Below, piece by piece: positions 13,501-16,737 of a stretch of DNA of 16,737 nucleotides. The stretch is from an uncultured Dialister sp. (GTDB lineage: Bacteria > Bacillota > Negativicutes > Veillonellales > Dialisteraceae). Each line of letters begins with the position of its first letter. Position 1 is the first letter of the stretch. Under the pieces are notes generated by a model, which worked only from the letters and a program-made list of their open reading frames with translations, made no database searches and was not told the origin of the DNA. The stretch spans positions 1-16,737 of the forward strand of contig NZ_UQKJ01000034.1 in the NCBI RefSeq assembly GCF_900541605.1. Reading direction: 5' to 3'. The position numbers and the translations under genes were made by a program.

Positions 13501-13663
13501 AGGGAAGCGCTGATTAAATCGTTGTCAGATTTCATCCTTGGATTTTTATACAATGCGAGGAATAATCCGACGCGAATAGCGAGCTATTTAAGGAGGATTA
13601 TGACGAAGCAGTGCATAAAAATCCTTATGAAATCTGACTCTGCGAATTAATCAGTGCTTCCCT
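13501..13663. repeat. 163-bp palindromic element (family 2)
   Basis: Terminal inverted repeats AGGGAAGCGCTGATTAA and TTAATCAGTGCTTCCCT. Further in, TCAGATTTCATCCTTGGATTTTTAT faces ATAAAAATCCTTATGAAATCTGA, and AATAATCC faces GGATTAT. It lies in the gap after the DUF2284 gene and codes for nothing recognisable. A MITE or a folded-RNA repeat are both possible. The rest of the 13450-13732 gap shows no gene. Confidence 0.82.
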
Positions 13664-13732
13664 AGGGAGAGCATGGGGAAGGGAACTCTCGGATGGGCTC
13701 CCGGGCTGGCGGAACCATAAACCCCGTGAACG

Positions 13733-14632
13733 TTATAGACTCTCCGGAATCCTTTGCATCTTTGACGCTTTCATCTTTTTCTTTCCTTTCTGTGCTTTCA
13801 CTGCCTTTGTTTCCGGGGCTGTTTCCTTTCCTTCCAGGATCCGGAAGCCGTAGTCCAAAAGGGCGGCGCCTTCTGTAAAGCGGGTATCCATATCCCTGGA
13901 ATGCATGACGATGACGATGAGTTCATGGTTATCCCGAATGGCAGATGCGGCGAGGCAGCCTCCGGCGGCATGGGTGTAGCCGGTCTTGATACCCGTGGTA
14001 CCAGGATAGGAATACAGCAGTTCATTGGAATTTTCACAATGGAAATTATAGAGGGGCCTTTCGTAGTGGATTTCCTTATATTTCGTGGAAACGATGCGGC
14101 GGAATGTCCTGTTTTCCATGGCATACCGGGCGAGACGGGCCATGTCTTCGGCGGTGGAATAATGATTTTCATCGGGCATGCCATTGGCATTGACAAAATG
14201 GGTATGGTCCATGCCGATTTCCTTTGCCTTTGCGTTCATGTCCTCCGCAAAGGCCGGAAGGCTGCCGGCCAGGTTTTCTGCGATGGCTGTGGCGGCACCG
14301 TTATCGGAAATCATCATCATCTGGTTCCGAAGGTTGTCCAGGGTAATCCACTCTCCGCCGTTCAGGGCGGTAGATTCCACGTCAGCTGCATTAGCGCTGA
14401 CGCTGATGGTTTTATAGGGATTTCCCTTTTCGATGGACAGGATGCAGGTCATGATTTTTGTCATACTGGCGGGGTATTCCTTTTTTGTGCCATTCTTTTC
14501 ATAGAGAATGGTCCCGTCTTTTTCATCCATAATCACCGCCGCATCCGCCGTGATTTCCGGCGGCGCCGCTTCAACGGAACAGGCCGCATACAGGGCGGCT
14601 GTCAAAGTACAGAGCAGTAATTTCAGTTTCAT
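13733..14632 (-). CDS. Serine-type D-Ala-D-Ala carboxypeptidase (S11 family, PBP5-like)
   Basis: A 299-residue exported enzyme that trims the terminal D-Ala of peptidoglycan stem peptides. A signal peptide (about 1-22, cut at VEA) precedes the penicillin-binding domain with SMTK (56-59, nucleophile Ser56), SDN (109-111) and KTG (216-218), all intact. Compared with PBP5/DacA (about 380-400 residues) it lacks the C-terminal beta-domain and amphipathic anchor, ending in a basic tail (KAQKGKKKMKASKMQ), so it may be soluble or held by charge. The ATG at 14632 follows GGAGG at five bases; an upstream in-frame start at 14662 falls inside the preceding terminator stem. Confidence 0.92.
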   Translation of the reverse strand: MKLKLLLCTLTAALYAACSVEAAPPEITADAAVIMDEKDGTILYEKNGTKKEYPASMTKIMTCILSIEKGNPYKTISVSANAADVESTALNGGEWITLDNLRNQMMMISDNGAATAIAENLAGSLPAFAEDMNAKAKEIGMDHTHFVNANGMPDENHYSTAEDMARLARYAMENRTFRRIVSTKYKEIHYERPLYNFHCENSNELLYSYPGTTGIKTGYTHAAGGCLAASAIRDNHELIVIVMHSRDMDTRFTEGAALLDYGFRILEGKETAPETKAVKAQKGKKKMKASKMQRIPESL

Positions 14633-14651
14633 AGAGACCTCCAAAGGAAAA

Positions 14652-14673
14652 TATCCCGGCATTTGCCGGGATT
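14652..14673 (-). terminator. Hairpin terminator after the SMR gene
   Basis: On the minus strand ATCCCGGC pairs with GCCGGGAT around a 4-base loop (14653-14660 with 14665-14672), followed by ATATTTTCC. It sits between the SMR stop and the carboxypeptidase start; the T-tract is short, so some read-through is likely. Confidence 0.7.
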
Positions 14674-14678
14674 TGCAT

Positions 14679-15005
14679 TTATTTGTCTACGCCATAGAGA
14701 TTCAGCAGGACGCATCCCACGATGATGAGGAACACGGCTATCATGCCGATGGTGGTCAGCTTTTCTCCGAAGAAATGCCAGGAAATGAAGGTGGTGGCGA
14801 GAATTCCCACGGCGCTCCATGTGGCATAGGCCAGGGCCAGGTTCAGGGAATTCAGGGCCCGGGAGAAGGAAAAGAAACTGAGACCGTAGGATCCAAGACA
14901 TAAAATCGTGGGGATGAGGACCGTAAAGCCATGGGACATTTTGAGAAATGTGGTGCCCGAGAGTTCCATGCCGATGGCAAAGAACATGAGAAGATAGGGA
15001 AGCAT
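14679..15005 (-). CDS. Small multidrug resistance (SMR) family exporter
   Basis: A 108-residue, four-helix membrane protein of the EmrE/QacE type. The key membrane glutamate lies in helix 1 (Glu14, in GMELSGTTFLKMSHGFT), helix 3 shows the ALAYATWSAVG signature with its conserved Trp, and helix 4 reads IGMIAVFLIIVGCVLLNL. Members work as antiparallel or paired dimers and exchange protons for lipophilic cations, or guanidinium in the Gdx branch. No second subunit is adjacent, so a homodimer is likely. No guanidine riboswitch was recognised in the short leader. The start follows GGAG at seven bases. Confidence 0.9.
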   Translation of the reverse strand: MLPYLLMFFAIGMELSGTTFLKMSHGFTVLIPTILCLGSYGLSFFSFSRALNSLNLALAYATWSAVGILATTFISWHFFGEKLTTIGMIAVFLIIVGCVLLNLYGVDK

Positions 15006-15069
15006 ACAGAGCTCCTTTATGAAATGGCGGACCGAAAAAAGGCTGCCGGTGGAAATGATTTACCCATGA

Positions 15070-15102
15070 AAAAAGGCTGTGAACGGGGTCACAGCCTTTT
15101 TC
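15070..15102. terminator. Terminator downstream of the purine permease gene
   Basis: GGCTGTGA (15075-15082) pairs with TCACAGCC (15089-15096), extended by A/T pairs, with A and T tracts on both sides. On the minus strand it follows the permease stop by about ten bases. Confidence 0.92.
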
Positions 15103-15111
15103 GTTCATCCA

Positions 15112-16506
15112 TTAAAGGAATATGTACTTCAGTATGAAGATCACCGTGAGGATCATCATGAGAATGCTGACCTTATCCTTCCGTCCGGTGAGGATATTGA
15201 TCAGGGTATAGGTGATGGTGCCGAAGGAAATGCCTTCTGCAATGCTGTAGGCAAAGGGCATGGCGATGATGGTGAAATAGCAGGGAATGGCTTCCCGGGG
15301 ATCATTGAATTCGATGCCCGTGACAGCGGTGAACATGAGGAATCCCACGATAATGAGGGCCGGTGCCGTAGCAAAGGCAGGAATGGCCATGAAAATGGGG
15401 GAAAGGAACATGGACAGGAGGAAGAGCACCGCCACGGTAACGGCAGTCAGCCCTGTGCGGCCGCCTTCAGAAACGCCGGATGCACTTTCTACGTAGGTGG
15501 TGGTGGTGGAAACGCCGAGCACCGCGCCAACGGAGGTAGCTACGGCATCCGCCATAAGAGCGCCCTTGATATGGGGCAGTTTGTTGTTTTCATCCAGCAT
15601 ATTGGCTTTGGAGGAAACGCCGATCAGGGTGCCGATGGTATCGAAAATATCGACGAACAGGAATGCCAGGAGAACCACTACGAAGTTGAAAGTTCCAATC
15701 TGGGAGAAATCCAGTTTCATGAAAATAGGAGCGATGCTCTTTGGTTCGAAAGCAGCGGCGCCACCGGAAAAGTTGGGGAGCGTGCTGAAAGCGCCTACGG
15801 AAGGATCCGGTACATAGAGACCGGTCACTTCGCAGAGAACACCAAGGATCCAGGTGAAGAGGATGCCCCAGAGGATATTACCCCGGACTTTCCGTACCAT
15901 AAGGATGGCGGTGAAGAGGACGCCGATGATGGCCAGCACCACGGTGATGCCGGTGGTATGGAATGTGCCGGCAGCCATGGCCTGCTTGAAGGAGAACAGG
16001 GAAATTTTGGTGGCCGGATTGGCAACGATGATCTGGGCACTGCCGAGGCCGATAAAGGCGATGAAGAGGCCGATGCCGGCGGATACGGCCTTTTTCAGGT
16101 TAAGAGGAATGGCATTGAATATGGCCTCTCGCACATTGGTGAGGGAGAGGATAATGAAAATAATCCCTTCTACGAATACGGCGGCCAGGGCCATTTCCCA
16201 GGAATAGCCCATCTGTTTCACTACGGTGAAAGCAAAGAAGGCGTTAAGCCCCATTCCCGGTGCCAGGGCAAAGGGGTAGTTGGCAAAAATGGCCATGAAC
16301 ATGGTCCCCAGGAAACCGGCCAGGGCTGTGGCGGTGAGGACGGCGCCCTTGTCCATGCCGGTGGTGCTCATGATGGTGGGGTTCACGGCGAGAATATAGG
16401 CCATGGTCATGAAGGTGGTAATTCCGGCCATGATTTCGGTCCTCACGTTGGTCTTATTCTCGGAAAGGTGGAAAATCCTTTCCAGAAGACCTGCATTGTT
16501 TTCCAT
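15112..16506 (-). CDS. AzgA-type NCS2 purine permease (adenine/guanine/hypoxanthine)
   Basis: A 464-residue inner-membrane transporter with 12-14 hydrophobic spans. Family markers: TEIMAGITTFMTMAYILAVNP near the N-terminus, NYPFALAPGMGLNAFFAFTV, VREAIFNAIPLNLKKAVSAGIGLFIAFIGL, and the second-half motif LAFLFVDIFDTIGTLIGV followed by STTTTYVESASGVSEGGRTGLTAVTVA, all typical of proton-driven AzgA/PbuG/GhxP-type nucleobase uptake (COG2252). The ATG at 16506 follows AAAGGAG at seven bases; the reading frame opens ten codons earlier without a ribosome site. The leader is about 60 nt, too short for a purine riboswitch. Which base is preferred cannot be read here. Confidence 0.93.
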   Translation of the reverse strand: MENNAGLLERIFHLSENKTNVRTEIMAGITTFMTMAYILAVNPTIMSTTGMDKGAVLTATALAGFLGTMFMAIFANYPFALAPGMGLNAFFAFTVVKQMGYSWEMALAAVFVEGIIFIILSLTNVREAIFNAIPLNLKKAVSAGIGLFIAFIGLGSAQIIVANPATKISLFSFKQAMAAGTFHTTGITVVLAIIGVLFTAILMVRKVRGNILWGILFTWILGVLCEVTGLYVPDPSVGAFSTLPNFSGGAAAFEPKSIAPIFMKLDFSQIGTFNFVVVLLAFLFVDIFDTIGTLIGVSSKANMLDENNKLPHIKGALMADAVATSVGAVLGVSTTTTYVESASGVSEGGRTGLTAVTVAVLFLLSMFLSPIFMAIPAFATAPALIIVGFLMFTAVTGIEFNDPREAIPCYFTIIAMPFAYSIAEGISFGTITYTLINILTGRKDKVSILMMILTVIFILKYIFL

Positions 16507-16567
16507 GAATAAACTCCTTTCACATTGGAAAAGCATCTCTGGGAAAGCCCAAAGATTCGTTATTTAC

Positions 16568-16602
16568 CCTATTATTATATGATTTTTAATATAGGGAATC
16601 AA
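16568..16602 (-). promoter_or_regulatory. Purine permease promoter with inverted repeat
   Basis: On the minus strand TTGATT (16602-16597), a 17-base spacer and a perfect TATAAT (16579-16574). CCCTAT (16568-16573) and ATAGGG (16591-16596) form an inverted repeat bracketing the -10 and spacer, a possible operator. Confidence 0.75.
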
Positions 16603-16683
16603 TGAATTTTACCGATGAAGGCTATAAAAATATGACATTCTTCCATGAGGAAATGGAAGGGGACGGATGTGGTACAATGAAAT

Positions 16684-16737
16684 GGAATATTTCAGTTTGT
16701 CGAGCTGTTGGGCGGCGCTGATGGATAGAGTCATTCG
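16684..16737. repeat. Left end of a palindromic element (family 1, cut by window edge)
   Basis: TTTCAGTTTGTCGAGCTG, then GCGCTGATGGATAGAGTCATTCG, matches the left arms of copies A to C, with the AGTCATTCG motif at the very end of the window. Confidence 0.8.

Noticed and set aside
15006..15069. Guanidine riboswitch before the SMR gene
   Set aside because: SMR genes often carry one, but the short leader shows none of the ykkC or mini-ykkC conserved blocks I know.
15079..16512. Long plus-strand reading frame (about 477 codons) opposite the purine permease
   Set aside because: It is an antisense frame kept open by the codon bias of the permease. Its translation is a Gly/His/Glu-rich low-complexity string, and it has no ribosome site, while the minus-strand protein has clear family motifs.

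Overview
The window looks like chromosomal DNA from a diderm Firmicute, most likely the Negativicutes (Veillonellaceae/Selenomonadales range). Regulation is Firmicute-like: a T-box leader, a ZTP-type riboswitch, PadR control, strong GGAGG ribosome sites and sigma-A-like promoters. A periplasmic protein built from TonB C-terminal-like domains, and several Sec-exported proteins, imply an outer membrane. This placement is inferred from content; no rRNA or marker was available to fix the genus.

Layout, left to right: a UvrD/PcrA helicase (+); an OFA-family MFS transporter (+) behind a strong promoter and a ZTP (pfl-type) riboswitch; a RuBisCO-like protein (-) and a GtrB-type membrane glycosyltransferase (-); two small secreted low-complexity proteins, one His-rich (-); a PadR / DUF1700-like / small membrane protein operon (-) whose DUF1700-like gene is split by a frameshift; an orphan Leu/Ile/Val-type binding lipoprotein (+) behind a T-box leader with two successive antiterminator/terminator modules but one Stem I; a tandem TonB_C-like periplasmic protein (-) divergent from a DUF2284 cysteine-rich protein (+); a D,D-carboxypeptidase (-), an SMR exporter (-) and an AzgA-type purine permease (-).

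The intergenic DNA is unusually structured. A family of roughly 230-270 bp nearly palindromic elements is present in three full copies and two copies cut by the window ends; their ends often abut promoters. A second, 163-bp palindromic element lies at 13501-13663, with a half copy at 11867-11906. Several gene ends carry strong, often bidirectional hairpin terminators.

Most genes are unrelated single units. The exceptions are the PadR operon and its downstream secreted proteins, which look like one envelope-directed locus, and the two riboswitch-controlled transport genes, whose leaders suggest links to one-carbon/purine status (MFS) and to an aminoacyl-tRNA charging state, probably isoleucine (binding protein). 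The strongest leads are the ZTP riboswitch on an OFA transporter, the one-and-a-half T-box, the isolated RuBisCO-like protein and the palindromic repeat family.
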